From Chitinispirillales bacterium (GTDB lineage: Bacteria > Fibrobacterota > Chitinivibrionia > Chitinivibrionales > Chitinispirillaceae): a stretch of 64,000 bases of DNA. Below are positions 33,522-42,060 of the stretch, piece by piece. The stretch covers positions 124,001 to 188,000 of the forward strand of contig JAIRVB010000039.1 of NCBI GenBank assembly GCA_031254105.1, read 5' to 3'. The number at the start of each line of letters is the position of its first letter. The stretch's first letter is position 1. Both the position numbers and the translations under genes were made by a program. The notes below the pieces were generated by a model that was not told the origin of the DNA, did not search any database, and saw nothing but the letters and a program-made list of their open reading frames with translations.

Positions 33522-36496
33522 TGCAGGAACAGGAACGCGCTGAAAGCAGATATATCGTCGGTATAGATTTAGGGACTACGAACACGTCTGTATCGTTTGT
33601 TGATACTATGACGGGCGGGCGGCAGGGCGCTGCGGGTCGCGGGAACGGGCGGCAGCTGTTGTCCGCCCTTACAATAGAGGACTTTGCGGTATTGCAGGTT
33701 GTTTCGCCTGGGGAGTTTGACGCCAGAGAGTTGCTGCCCTCCTTTCATTATGAGGCCGCGCCGCAGGAGTTTACAAGCGGATCGCTTGACCTGCCTTGGA
33801 ACAACGCCGGTAATCTCCTTATAAACGGCGTATTCGCCCGCAGTCACGGAAGTAAAGTGCCGGGGCGTTTGATCGCTTCCGCGAAATCGTGGCTAAGCCA
33901 CAGCGGCGTTGACCGCACCGCGCCCATTTTGCCATGGCAGACTGCCGCGGAGGACGTGGAGAAAATCTCTCCTGTTGAAGCGAGTTCCCGCTTTATCAGC
34001 CATATCCGCTGCGCGTGGAATTATAATCATCCTCAGGATCTTTTGGAAAACCAGGATGTGGTGCTTACCGTTCCCGCCTCATTTGATGAGGTCGCGCGTG
34101 AGTTGACTGTTACGGCGGCCAAGGCCGCGGGATTAACGAATATAGTTTTGCTTGAGGAGCCTATCAGCGCGTTTTATTCGTGGATACACCGAAACTCCTC
34201 GGACTGGCAGTCGAAGCTTACGCCAGGACAGCGCATATTGATATGCGACATAGGGGGAGGTACGACTGATTTTACTTTGATAGAGGTTAGGACAGATGAT
34301 AAGGCGGGGATAAGCTTTCACAGAATCGCGGTAGGAGATCATCTTATACTTGGCGGAGACAATCTGGATCTCTCCCTTGCCTATATGGTAGAAAACAGAG
34401 TAACCGGAGGTAAACGCCTGACAGCGCGCCGGTTCAGCGCGCTTGTGCGTTCCTGTCAATTCGCTAAAGAAACGCTTTTGGGTGATAACCCTCCGCAGCA
34501 AGCTACGGTGAATGTGCCGGGAGAGGGGTCTTCACTGATCGGCGGAGCTGTTCAAGGGCATATTTCACGGGATGAGGCGCAAAAAATTCTGCTTGATGGA
34601 TTTTTCCCGCTTGTTTCGCTTTATGAAAGACCGGTTACCCGTCAGTCAGGTTTTCAGGAGTTTGGACTCCCTTACGCTCCTGACGCGGCGGTCACCAAAT
34701 ATTTAGCCGCGTTTCTTACCGCGAACGCAGATACCAAATTACAAATGAATACTTCGGGCGCGGGCGCGCGTCCTGATATCGTGTTGTTTAACGGCGGCGT
34801 ACTGACACCGCGTATTGTTAAGAAAAGGATTGTTGATGTTTTAGAAAACTGGTTCAGGCGGGATGATCCGCAGTGGACGCCTGTTGTTCTGGAAAATGAG
34901 CGTCCTGAACTTGCCGTAAGCAGGGGAGCGGCATATTTCGGTATTGTACGCAGGGGGGCCGGAGTCAGGATATCAGCGGGGCTTGCCCGTTCTTATTATA
35001 TCGGTATAGAAGTGCCGTCTGAAGAAACGCGGGAATCGGCTTACCAGCACAAAGAGGCTGCTGACGATTCTCCATCACCGGATAGTTATGAAGATCCTGC
35101 GCGGGAAAAAAACACCTTACCAAAAAAAGCGCTGTGTCTTGTACCTGCCGGGCTTCAGGAAGGGCAGACAATCAATGTTACCGGCCGCGCCTTTGAGCTT
35201 CTTATACGGCAGCCGGTAGAGTTCCCTCTTTACATTTCAAGTGTAAGAACTGTTGATAAACCTGGTGATGTAATAGAGATTGATCCCCTTGAAATGCACG
35301 CTGTGCCGCCTATCCGCACCGTACTGCGTTCGGGCAAGGGGATGGAGGCTGGAAGCGTGACGGTTACGCTCCACGCCGCTCTTACGGAGATAGGCGTTTT
35401 GGATATGTGGTGCAGTGAGCGGAACGGAAACCGCAGATGGAAGCTTCAGTTTGACATCCGCAGCGCAACCCGCACCGATGTGGCCGCTCACGCGGGAACG
35501 GGAGAGCAGGCCGGATTTCTTGACGCTGATACTGTGACCGCGTGCAATGATCTGATTATAAATACATTCAGAACCGATTTGGGCCGCGTTGGCGATCCGC
35601 GTGATCTTATAAAGCGTATAGAAGAGAGATGTGGTATTGAACGTTTACAATGGCCGCCTTCATTTTTGAGATCACTCTGGGAAACTGCGCTTGAATGTGA
35701 GCCCGGGCGCCGTATAGATCCCACTTATGAAATCCGCTGGCTTAATCTCCTTGGCTTTACTCTGAGGCCGGGTTTCGGCGTTGCGGTTGATGACTGGCGT
35801 GTAAAGCAGACTTGGCAGATTTTCAGGCTTGGAGTCGTACACCGCCGCAATCAGGCATGCATGGCAGAATGGTGGATTTTATGGAGGCGTATCGCCGGCG
35901 GATTAACTCAGGGGCAGCAGCGCGCGCTTGTTCAGCCTCTTGTCAGTTTACTTAAAAGTTCATGTAAGGATAACGGTGAGCCGGGACGCGGCAGGAAGCA
36001 AAATAAAAGCGGCGCGGAACGCTGCGGCATCCATGAACTTGCGGAAATCTGGCGTTTAGCAGCGTCTTTAGAACACCTTACTAAAGCAGTCAAAAAAGAA
36101 CTTGGCGAAACAGCGCTCAAACTTGCCTGCCGCGCAAATCCTCTTACGAACGCGTCCGTCTGGTCGTTGGGCAGATTTGGTTCCAGAGTGCCTATGTATG
36201 GGAGTCTCAGTGAAATTGTAGATATTGAAACAGTGGAAGGGTGGTTAAAGTTACTCATCGAAAAAGCTTCCCCATCCGAAACCCTTGCCTTAAGCCTTAT
36301 GCAAATGAGCCGCATGACAAAAGACCGCTACAGAGATATTGATGATAGTTTACGAAAAGAAGTCTCTGATTTTCTAAGGCGCCACGCCGCTCCCGCGCAC
36401 TACGCCGATCTGGTGGAGAAGGGGGGAAGCCTTGCGCAGGAGGAGAGGAACGCTATCTTTGGTGAGCAGCTACCAAGCGGTTTACGTGTTTTTTAG
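33521..36496 (+). CDS. Hsp70 family protein with C-terminal DUF3731 domain
   Basis: A 991-residue paralogue of the upstream gene. Hsp70 ATPase motifs: RYIVGIDLGTTNTSVSFV, LTVPASFDEVARELTVTAAK, LICDIGGGTTDFTLIEV, LFNGGVLTPRIV. After the short beta domain comes a long helical region (about 670-991): VTACNDLIINTFRTDLGRVG, PPSFLRSLWETALE, RWLNLLGFTLRPGFGVAVDD and EWWILWRRIAGGL, the DUF3731 region. Compared with its partner, about 16 extra residues stand between GTTN and LPSF; they are encoded by a GC-rich palindromic repeat. It overlaps the upstream gene by one base and converges on ptsI with a 4-base overlap. No known substrate. Confidence 0.9.
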   Translation: MQEQERAESRYIVGIDLGTTNTSVSFVDTMTGGRQGAAGRGNGRQLLSALTIEDFAVLQVVSPGEFDARELLPSFHYEAAPQEFTSGSLDLPWNNAGNLLINGVFARSHGSKVPGRLIASAKSWLSHSGVDRTAPILPWQTAAEDVEKISPVEASSRFISHIRCAWNYNHPQDLLENQDVVLTVPASFDEVARELTVTAAKAAGLTNIVLLEEPISAFYSWIHRNSSDWQSKLTPGQRILICDIGGGTTDFTLIEVRTDDKAGISFHRIAVGDHLILGGDNLDLSLAYMVENRVTGGKRLTARRFSALVRSCQFAKETLLGDNPPQQATVNVPGEGSSLIGGAVQGHISRDEAQKILLDGFFPLVSLYERPVTRQSGFQEFGLPYAPDAAVTKYLAAFLTANADTKLQMNTSGAGARPDIVLFNGGVLTPRIVKKRIVDVLENWFRRDDPQWTPVVLENERPELAVSRGAAYFGIVRRGAGVRISAGLARSYYIGIEVPSEETRESAYQHKEAADDSPSPDSYEDPAREKNTLPKKALCLVPAGLQEGQTINVTGRAFELLIRQPVEFPLYISSVRTVDKPGDVIEIDPLEMHAVPPIRTVLRSGKGMEAGSVTVTLHAALTEIGVLDMWCSERNGNRRWKLQFDIRSATRTDVAAHAGTGEQAGFLDADTVTACNDLIINTFRTDLGRVGDPRDLIKRIEERCGIERLQWPPSFLRSLWETALECEPGRRIDPTYEIRWLNLLGFTLRPGFGVAVDDWRVKQTWQIFRLGVVHRRNQACMAEWWILWRRIAGGLTQGQQRALVQPLVSLLKSSCKDNGEPGRGRKQNKSGAERCGIHELAEIWRLAASLEHLTKAVKKELGETALKLACRANPLTNASVWSLGRFGSRVPMYGSLSEIVDIETVEGWLKLLIEKASPSETLALSLMQMSRMTKDRYRDIDDSLRKEVSDFLRRHAAPAHYADLVEKGGSLAQEERNAIFGEQLPSGLRVF
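33608..33679 (+). repeat. Palindromic repeat inserted in frame in the Hsp70 gene
   Basis: GGGCGGCAGCTGTTGTCCGC followed by CCTTACA (33647-33673) and a preceding CGGGCGGCAGGGCGCTGCGG match the intergenic element near argD and argC. In frame it encodes TGGRQGAAGRGNGRQLLSAL, absent from the paralogue at the same site. Confidence 0.7.
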
Positions 36497-38199
36497 TCAA
36501 GCAGGAGCGCTTCCCGCAATCTGCGCCGCGTATCAATGAACGACATGCGCGAAATAGCCTCTCTTACCGCAGGTATTGAGGACGGACGCATCGAAAGCGA
36601 TGTGACGCCGCATCCCACAAACAGTGTGGCAATATATGGGTCGGAGGCTGCCTCGCCGCATACTGATACCGCTTTTTTGCAGGCCTGCGCCTCGCGGGCT
36701 ATTCTTTTGATGAGCCTCAGCATGACCGGACGCATAATCCGGCAGTACTCTTGCAGGCCGCTGTCTTCGCGGCTTGCCGCGAAAAGATACTGGGCGAGGT
36801 CATTCGTGCCAATGCTGACAAAAGATATTTTTGGGAAAAATGAACGCATTGAAAACGCCGCGGATGGAATTTCGACCATTATCCCAACGTTAAGCCGCTG
36901 TTTGCTAACGTTACGCTCCTTGCACACCTCATAAATAAAATCAAGAGTACTGTGAAGATCATCGGGTAATGCCACGAAAGGCAGAATTATTTTTATATCG
37001 GCCGTTTTACAAGCACCAATTATTGCCGAGAGGTGCTGCCGCAGCAGTTCCGGATTACGCAGGAGGTAGCGGACGCCCCTGATCCCAAGCTGAGGATTTT
37101 CTTCTTCGTAGAAATTAAGAAACGAGGGCAATTTGTCGGCCCCAAGGTCAAGCAGGCGTATCGCGACAGGCTTTTCTTTCATAATGCACGATATGCTCCG
37201 GTAGAACTCCAGCTCCTCTTCTACCGGGGGTTTATGGTCTTGCGACATATAATAGAGCTCTGTTCTTAAAAGTCCCACACCTTCAGCTCCGTAAGCATCA
37301 GCCTCCCGCGCTTCTCTGACGGAGCTGATATTTGCCTCAAGACGTACTCTTCTGCCATCGGCAGTAAACAGCTTTTGGGGCCGCGTTGTTTTTGGGAGAG
37401 GTGTGTTTGACGGGAGTTCGCGCCGCTTTTTTGTATAAACGAGTTTATCATCTTCGTTTGGCCATATAAGAACTGTTCCGCTGTAAGCGTCAAGGATAAG
37501 AGAATCGCCGGTATGGATGAGAGACGCGGCGCCGGGGGCGCCTATAATAGCCGGAATCTTAATAGACTTTAACATTCCGGCTGCGTGCGAGAGGGCGCTT
37601 CCTTCTTCTATTATTATACCGGTTATCTTTTTGAAGTCAAGCAGAGCTATGTCCGAAGGCAAAAGTCTATTCGCTATAAAAATTACATCTGTTTCGATTC
37701 TCTTCAGAGGATCGCTTTTCATATGATCTATATTAAGCAGATTACGCAGGATCCGTTGATATGTATCTTGTATATCAAAGAATCTTGAACGCAGTACCTC
37801 ATCGTCCATTGACGCGAAACGTGTTTCAAGAATTCGTATCTGCCGGGCAATCACATGTTCAATATTAAGACGGCAGCTCAGCAGCAGCTCCCGTGATTCA
37901 TTAAGCAGCGAGACATCATCAAGCAGCTGTAACTGTATTTTGACAATATCCTGAGCGTTGCCGCTGCTTTTTTCGTTGAGCTGCCGGTAAATTTTCCTTA
38001 GCTGCTCCCGGCTTTTTTCCAAAGCGTTTTCGAGTTTGTTAAATTCATTCGGAATATCGTTTACCAGGTAGCTGTCTATTTCCAGAACGTCAAGAGCGAC
38101 AGTCTCAAAAAGTAACGCGTTCGCAACCGCTATTCCCGGTGAAACGGGTTCTCCTCTGAGCTCTCCGCGTATTCTTTCCCTCTCTGAAGGTATGCTCAT
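36493..38199 (-). CDS. ptsI: Phosphoenolpyruvate-protein phosphotransferase (PTS enzyme I)
   Basis: About 568 residues from ATG 38199, or 575 from TTG 38220. Enzyme I takes phosphate from PEP to HPr. Domain order: N-terminal HPr-binding helices (GEPVSPGIAVANALLFE, then a long helical region), the phospho-His swivel segment EEGSALSHAAGMLKSIKIPA (His about 205), and the PEP-binding barrel with GVGLLRTELYYM, FLNFYEEENPQLGIRGVRY, GIMVEIPSAA, FVSIGTNDLAQYLFA and the catalytic Cys in VSVCGEAASDP. The His neighbourhood departs from the usual GGRTSHTAIMAR, with Leu for Thr and Ala-Ala for Thr-Ala. No HPr or enzyme II gene is adjacent. Confidence 0.93.
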   Translation of the reverse strand: MSIPSERERIRGELRGEPVSPGIAVANALLFETVALDVLEIDSYLVNDIPNEFNKLENALEKSREQLRKIYRQLNEKSSGNAQDIVKIQLQLLDDVSLLNESRELLLSCRLNIEHVIARQIRILETRFASMDDEVLRSRFFDIQDTYQRILRNLLNIDHMKSDPLKRIETDVIFIANRLLPSDIALLDFKKITGIIIEEGSALSHAAGMLKSIKIPAIIGAPGAASLIHTGDSLILDAYSGTVLIWPNEDDKLVYTKKRRELPSNTPLPKTTRPQKLFTADGRRVRLEANISSVREAREADAYGAEGVGLLRTELYYMSQDHKPPVEEELEFYRSISCIMKEKPVAIRLLDLGADKLPSFLNFYEEENPQLGIRGVRYLLRNPELLRQHLSAIIGACKTADIKIILPFVALPDDLHSTLDFIYEVCKERNVSKQRLNVGIMVEIPSAAFSMRSFFPKISFVSIGTNDLAQYLFAASREDSGLQEYCRIMRPVMLRLIKRIAREAQACKKAVSVCGEAASDPYIATLFVGCGVTSLSMRPSSIPAVREAISRMSFIDTRRRLREALLLD

Positions 38200-38220
38200 T
38201 GACTTACCGCGCTTTCCCAA

Positions 38221-38543
38221 AAGAAACGCTTCTCGCTATGAAATATCCATATATAAGTTGTGTGGGCAGTTCCCGCGTCCGTCTCGTCTAATGTGAATTA
38301 ATACTATACCAAATCGCAAAAAAGGGCGCGCACACCGAAAGCCTACTTTACAGATCAAGCAATAATCAATCCTTATTTTAACCGCTATAGTCATTCCGCC
38401 TGAAAAAACCGGATCGTGTGATAACGCGGCTCTTCATCCGTAATTCCCGCGAAAGCGTGGGTCCAGTTGTTAATATTCACTATTTTAAAATCAACGGATA
38501 AGAACAGTAACTCCCGACTTAGCGGGAGTGACGTGAAACCAAC
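38221..38543. other. Gap with two small hairpins
   Basis: About 320 bases. CCCGCGAAAGCGTGGG (38446-38461) and CTCCCGACTTAGCGGGAG (38511-38528) are imperfect palindromes in direct succession, of the kind seen as scattered intergenic hairpins. They could end transcription of upstream genes. No gene seen. Confidence 0.5.
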
Positions 38544-38603
38544 TTGTTTACCTCAACGAAGCCAACTCTTTTTCAAGCGGATCAACTATATTATATAAAA
38601 ATT

Positions 38604-39275
38604 ATGGGACATAATACAAAAAACATGCCATCCCGCAAACTTATGGAACGTATGTTTGGTATTGGGCCGGTTGAGCATTGTACAAGCATAACCGCGCTTC
38701 AGGTGAAAGCGGTGTTTGATTTTTGGGAGGAGTGGGAGAGGGAGAGCGCTTTTGAGCGGGATGTTCCGTTTTGGGCGCTTGTGTGGCCGGCCGCGGCTGT
38801 GCTTGGCCGTTTTATTTTGGAAAATACTGAATGGGTAAAAGGCAAACGGGTTCTTGATATAGGGTGCGGAAGCGGGGTTTCCTCCATAGCGTGCGCGCTG
38901 GCGGGAGCCGCGCATGTTAAGGCTAACGACATTGATCCTGCCGCTCTTGAGATGACCTCCATAAACGCGGGCCTCAACGGTGTGAGTTTGGAGTTAAGCG
39001 GCGTTAATTTATTGACAGCTGATGAAATCTGTGAGGTTGACACGGTTCTTGCGGCGGATATGTTCTACAGTAAACATCAGGCTGATTTGCTGTCCGGTTT
39101 CTTAGAAAAAACGAGGCGCTGCGGAGCGCAGGTTCTTATAGCCGACGCGGGGCGTCCGTTTGCTCCGCGTAACGGAACGAGGCTTTTATGGTCGCGGACT
39201 GTTGACGTAAACAAAGAGGTTGAGGGTGTTGAGCGGCGTACCGTAAATGTGATTACCTTTGATAGTGTAAAATAA
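38604..39275 (+). CDS. Class I SAM-dependent methyltransferase, protein-lysine type
   Basis: About 224 residues from ATG 38604; the frame begins at a TTG at 38544, which I consider too far upstream. Rossmann motif VLDIGCGSGVSSIACALAGA (SAM binding), then KANDIDPAALEMTSINAGL, and the upstream VPFWALVWPAAAVLGRFI segment shared with the METTL20/ETFB-lysine and PrmA-like methyltransferases. TVLAADMFYSKHQADLL supplies the catalytic D-x-F-Y-like loop. Target is probably a protein lysine (inferred). Isolated; the next gene is convergent. No clear ribosome site, so the exact start is uncertain. Confidence 0.8.
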   Translation: MGHNTKNMPSRKLMERMFGIGPVEHCTSITALQVKAVFDFWEEWERESAFERDVPFWALVWPAAAVLGRFILENTEWVKGKRVLDIGCGSGVSSIACALAGAAHVKANDIDPAALEMTSINAGLNGVSLELSGVNLLTADEICEVDTVLAADMFYSKHQADLLSGFLEKTRRCGAQVLIADAGRPFAPRNGTRLLWSRTVDVNKEVEGVERRTVNVITFDSVK

Positions 39276-39580
39276 ATCCGGCGGCGTGTGAGAATTGATA
39301 TCAATTTTCTATTGCCCCCGTCTTGGCCCTTTGTTGAAATACGGGGCGGTGTGTTGGAAGGGCGTTGCTCGCAACGCCCGTACAGATTGTAAATAGGGGC
39401 AAGGGTTATTTCTGTGCATGGTTTTCAACCCCAGTGGGGTTGGAAAGATAGACCGGAGCAGTGTGTCCCTGCAGGGTGCCGGAGAGGAGTGGGACGAAGT
39501 GTGAAGTTCTAACGGACAATCTGAGATAAGTTAACCCGCCTCCTCCTGCTTTTGACTTTTGCTTTTAGAAAGATGCTATA
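39276..39580. other. Gap at the left border of the defence island
   Basis: Contains GGGCGTTGCTCGCAACGCCC plus GTACAG (39360-39385), a hairpin AACCCCAGTGGGGTT (39428-39442), and at 39540-39577 the first partial copy of the island repeat (GCCTCCTCCTGCTTTTGACT, then TTTGCTTTTAGAAAGATGC). No gene seen. Confidence 0.55.
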
Positions 39581-39835
39581 TCACTTTCTCAGTTTTAGTT
39601 CGTTCAACAGCAATTCGTATGTTTCAGCCCAATCTTTTTTGTAAAGTTCGGTTTCGATATCCGACAACTTATTAAGAGTTTCCGATTCAGAAAATAAATT
39701 TGTTGCTTTGTTTTCGTCAAGGTTAAAATCAACTATTAATTTTTTAATAACCGGTTCGGAAATCATTACTATGTCGTATGTCGGAGTATCGTCAATTCTG
39801 TCAATTGTTTGCAGTGAATTTATGTGCAAAAACAA
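39581..39835 (-). CDS. Unrecognised small protein in the DUF3990 operon
   Basis: An 84-codon frame beginning at TTG 39835, or 61 residues from ATG 39766. The conserved-looking part is VMISEPVIKKLIVDFNLDEN, followed by KLSDIETELYKKDWAETYEL, helical and acidic. It follows the DUF3990 gene (35-base overlap with the TTG start). A small third gene at this place is my recollection of similar operons. It could be the antitoxin. No helix-turn-helix is evident. Confidence 0.55.
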   Translation of the reverse strand: MFLHINSLQTIDRIDDTPTYDIVMISEPVIKKLIVDFNLDENKATNLFSESETLNKLSDIETELYKKDWAETYELLLNELKLRK

Positions 39836-40262
39836 ACTTGATGCGTTTCTTCGTGGTGTGTGAGCATTTCAGAAATTTTGCTTTTGCGAATTTCCCTTTC
39901 AGATAAAGCCGTAAAGTACTTTGGATTTTATCGTTGGCAACGGGCCCTATTACAATGTCATAATCGTGGGCAGGAAATTTACTGTTTTTATCTCTGTTTA
40001 TTACAACAAAATCAAGCCATTCTTCGTTGTAAGCATCAAAACGCTTAATTTTGCATATAGAATTTGTAAAATCATTTTCAGAGAATTCAAATTCACTTAC
40101 AAATCCGGCTGTTCCGTATTTTTCGCCAATGATTTTTGCCCATTCTTCTGCGTGATTACGAAATTTTGTTACATAAAAACCTTTGCCGAAATCCTTATTC
40201 GGTTTGCACTTTAACAAATCAATTGTGTCAACTTTAATATAACCGCCATGATAAACTTTCAT
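39801..40262 (-). CDS. DUF3990 protein, ADP-ribosyltransferase-like
   Basis: A 153-residue DUF3990 protein. It begins MKVYHGGYIKVDTIDLLKC with YHG, has DFGKGFYVTKFRNHAEEWA (the G-x-G-F-Y strand-helix) and EWLDFVVINRDKN, and ends DYDIVIGPVANDKIQSTL. These are the features that place the family in the ADP-ribosyltransferase-like fold, with YH and GFY in the NAD pocket, though a catalytic Glu is not obvious. Operon order DUF3791, DUF3990, small gene, with one-base and about 35-base overlaps. The set looks like a toxin-antitoxin module; activity and target are inferred. Confidence 0.8.
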   Translation of the reverse strand: MKVYHGGYIKVDTIDLLKCKPNKDFGKGFYVTKFRNHAEEWAKIIGEKYGTAGFVSEFEFSENDFTNSICKIKRFDAYNEEWLDFVVINRDKNSKFPAHDYDIVIGPVANDKIQSTLRLYLKGKFAKAKFLKCSHTTKKRIKFVFAHKFTANN

Positions 40263-40498
40263 TATCGCATTCCTCCATTTTTATAACAAATTTCGTAAAT
40301 GTCGTGAATAGCCCAAATGTCATTATCTGTATGTAAAGCCCACCAATGTTTGTTTATAAAATCCCAGCCGCCGTATTTTTTCAAATACTTAAAAGCAGCG
40401 GGAACCGGCATTTTGTAAGTTTCCGCGAATACAGGAATAATGAAACTGATAAAACTTATTTTATCGCTTGTCGCTTTATTTATTGTTTTTTCTTTCAT
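40262..40498 (-). CDS. DUF3791 protein
   Basis: A 78-residue DUF3791 protein (KISFISFIIPVFAETYKMPV, then AAFKYLKKYGGWDFINKHWW, HTDNDIWAIHDI). It regularly accompanies DUF3990 proteins. Its stop and the DUF3990 start share one base (TAATG), and a GGAGG in its last codons serves the next gene, so the two are co-translated. Likely antitoxin or chaperone of the DUF3990 protein (inferred). First gene of the module. Confidence 0.75.
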   Translation of the reverse strand: MKEKTINKATSDKISFISFIIPVFAETYKMPVPAAFKYLKKYGGWDFINKHWWALHTDNDIWAIHDIYEICYKNGGMR

Positions 40499-40698
40499 TG
40501 TATTCCTGTTTTCTGTTAGTGTTTTTCGCTGGATAAATATATAGCAAATACTACATTTTCGCCAATGTTTTCACAATTCTACAAAATTATCCATTTTTTA
40601 TTTTTCAAATATTCTGCCTTTTAGAGGACTGCTTTATTGGCTTTTCAACCATATTCAAAAATTCTTTGTTTCACTATTTGCAATGTTTTTTGTTTTTT

Positions 40699-40757
40699 CT
40701 GTATGCCTATGGGGAGCAAGCGTTTTGTTTTCATAGTTATATAATTTACAATAATGC
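40699..40757. repeat. Duplicated 5' end of an AAA-ATPase gene
   Basis: 59 bases identical but for one position (40736) to 48979-49037, which covers the first 11-12 codons and the 5' flank of the truncated ATPase gene. Here it lies upstream of, and contains the start codon of, the gene at 40754. Confidence 0.85.
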
Positions 40758-41602
40758 AAGAGGATAAGGAGAGATTTTATATCAAGGTGACAAATGATTG
40801 GTATGTTTTTGAATTATGCAATTTGTTTCTATACCGCTATTCGCTAATTTTGATAGAATCCAAAAATTACATTTCAGACAATTTTCTCGTAAGGCAACTT
40901 TATTATCCATTCAGACTTTGGAATGGAAGAATAAATAAAAAGGTTCGATCTGTTTTTCTAACGTTCACTAATGGTATTTTTCATTTGCGGGAATATGAAT
41001 TTACAGATGTAAATCATTATAATTCTCTTCGATTAATAAAAAACAAAAAATATATAATTCATGAAGAAACGTTCAATCATGAAGTTTTATCTGAAATTAT
41101 AGATAAAACAAAAGTAGTTGAAGAACCGGAAAAAATACCTTTTCCACAAGCAGATAGTTTTGAAAGAGTTATTAATCTTTGCGAACTTTTAAATCAAAAA
41201 GATTTCTTGCCTAAAGAAGAAATTACTCAAAACTATGATTTTGACAGTAGGCAAACAGACTATTATTCCAATGCAGGAAAATATTTGGATTTGATTGAAA
41301 CAGGAAGAGACAGCGTTACTAATCAAATAGGTTGTTTTCTAACTTCTAAAGGGAAACAATTGTTCGGGTTAAATCTTGCGGATCGACAAAAAGAATTTGT
41401 AAAACTAATCGTATCTCACATCGCCTTTAAAGACACGTTGAAACTTTCTCTTGAAAATGGAGAACTTCCAACAAAGGAGGTGGTCGTTGAGATAATGAAG
41501 CGTTCGAAATTGGTTAACATGGATTCAGAAACAACATATAATAGAAGAGCTTCGACAATCACAGGTTGGATTAATTGGATTTTAAGCCAAATAGAAGAAT
41601 AA
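40754..41602 (+). CDS. Restriction-associated winged-helix protein
   Basis: A 282-residue AT-rich gene. The C-terminal part (about 130-282) reads IPFPQADSFERVINLCELLN, then FDSRQTDYYSNAGKYLDLIE and RRASTITGWINWILSQI, a winged-helix-type domain found at the end of type II restriction enzymes (DUF7226-like, from memory). The N-terminal part, LFLYRYSLILIESKNYISDN to HLREYEFTDVNHYNSL, resembles a DUF6997-like domain of the same proteins. No methylase partner is adjacent. The ATG lies in a copied piece of another gene, so the original N-terminus may have been replaced or lost. Confidence 0.55.
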   Translation: MQEDKERFYIKVTNDWYVFELCNLFLYRYSLILIESKNYISDNFLVRQLYYPFRLWNGRINKKVRSVFLTFTNGIFHLREYEFTDVNHYNSLRLIKNKKYIIHEETFNHEVLSEIIDKTKVVEEPEKIPFPQADSFERVINLCELLNQKDFLPKEEITQNYDFDSRQTDYYSNAGKYLDLIETGRDSVTNQIGCFLTSKGKQLFGLNLADRQKEFVKLIVSHIAFKDTLKLSLENGELPTKEVVVEIMKRSKLVNMDSETTYNRRASTITGWINWILSQIEE

Positions 41603-41744
41603 CGCCGAACGCCGAGCGAGACGGTCTAACGCAAGCGCAGGAGCGTACTTCGATAAGCTGTAATAACCATGGTTCGTTTCAACTGGCAGTGCTCTCTCCC
41701 TGTTTAACCTTATTCGGGTTAAAAATGTCATAAATAACCAGAAC

Positions 41745-42000
41745 GTTACCTGTCCGCGGATAAAATGTTGGCTCGGAAAACTCTTGTTTTTGACTTTGAT
41801 GTTGATAGAACGATACTGTTTGTGCGGACGGGTACCGTCCGCGGATAGGGTGTTTGCTCGAACAATTCTTGCATTTGACTTTTGCTTTTGGAAAGATACA
41901 GTTGTTGCTGACAGGTTCCTACCTGTCAGCGGGTAAACTGTTTGCTCGACCACCTCTTGTTTTTGACTTTTACTGTTGATAGAACGATACTGCTTGCGCT
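41745..42000 (+). repeat. Island repeat array
   Basis: Three to four units of about 88 bases. Stems: GCGGACGGGTACCGTCCGC (41824-41842) and GCTGACAGGTTCCTACCTGT (41907 on). Unit tails read GTTTGCTCGACCACCTCTTG and linkers TTTTGACTTTTACTGTTGAT. Not coding, although spurious frames run through it. Confidence 0.85.
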
Positions 42001-42060
42001 GCAATATAAATTAAAAATCTCCCAATACGTTACTATTCTCAAAACCCCCGGTTTGTTATT

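Noticed and set aside
31300-36315. Several 60-127 codon frames on the minus strand under the Hsp70 operon
   Set aside because: Fully covered by strongly conserved plus-strand proteins.
39428-39442. Hairpin AACCCCAGTGGGGTT as a riboswitch or attachment site
   Set aside because: Too short and isolated; no conserved surrounding structure visible.
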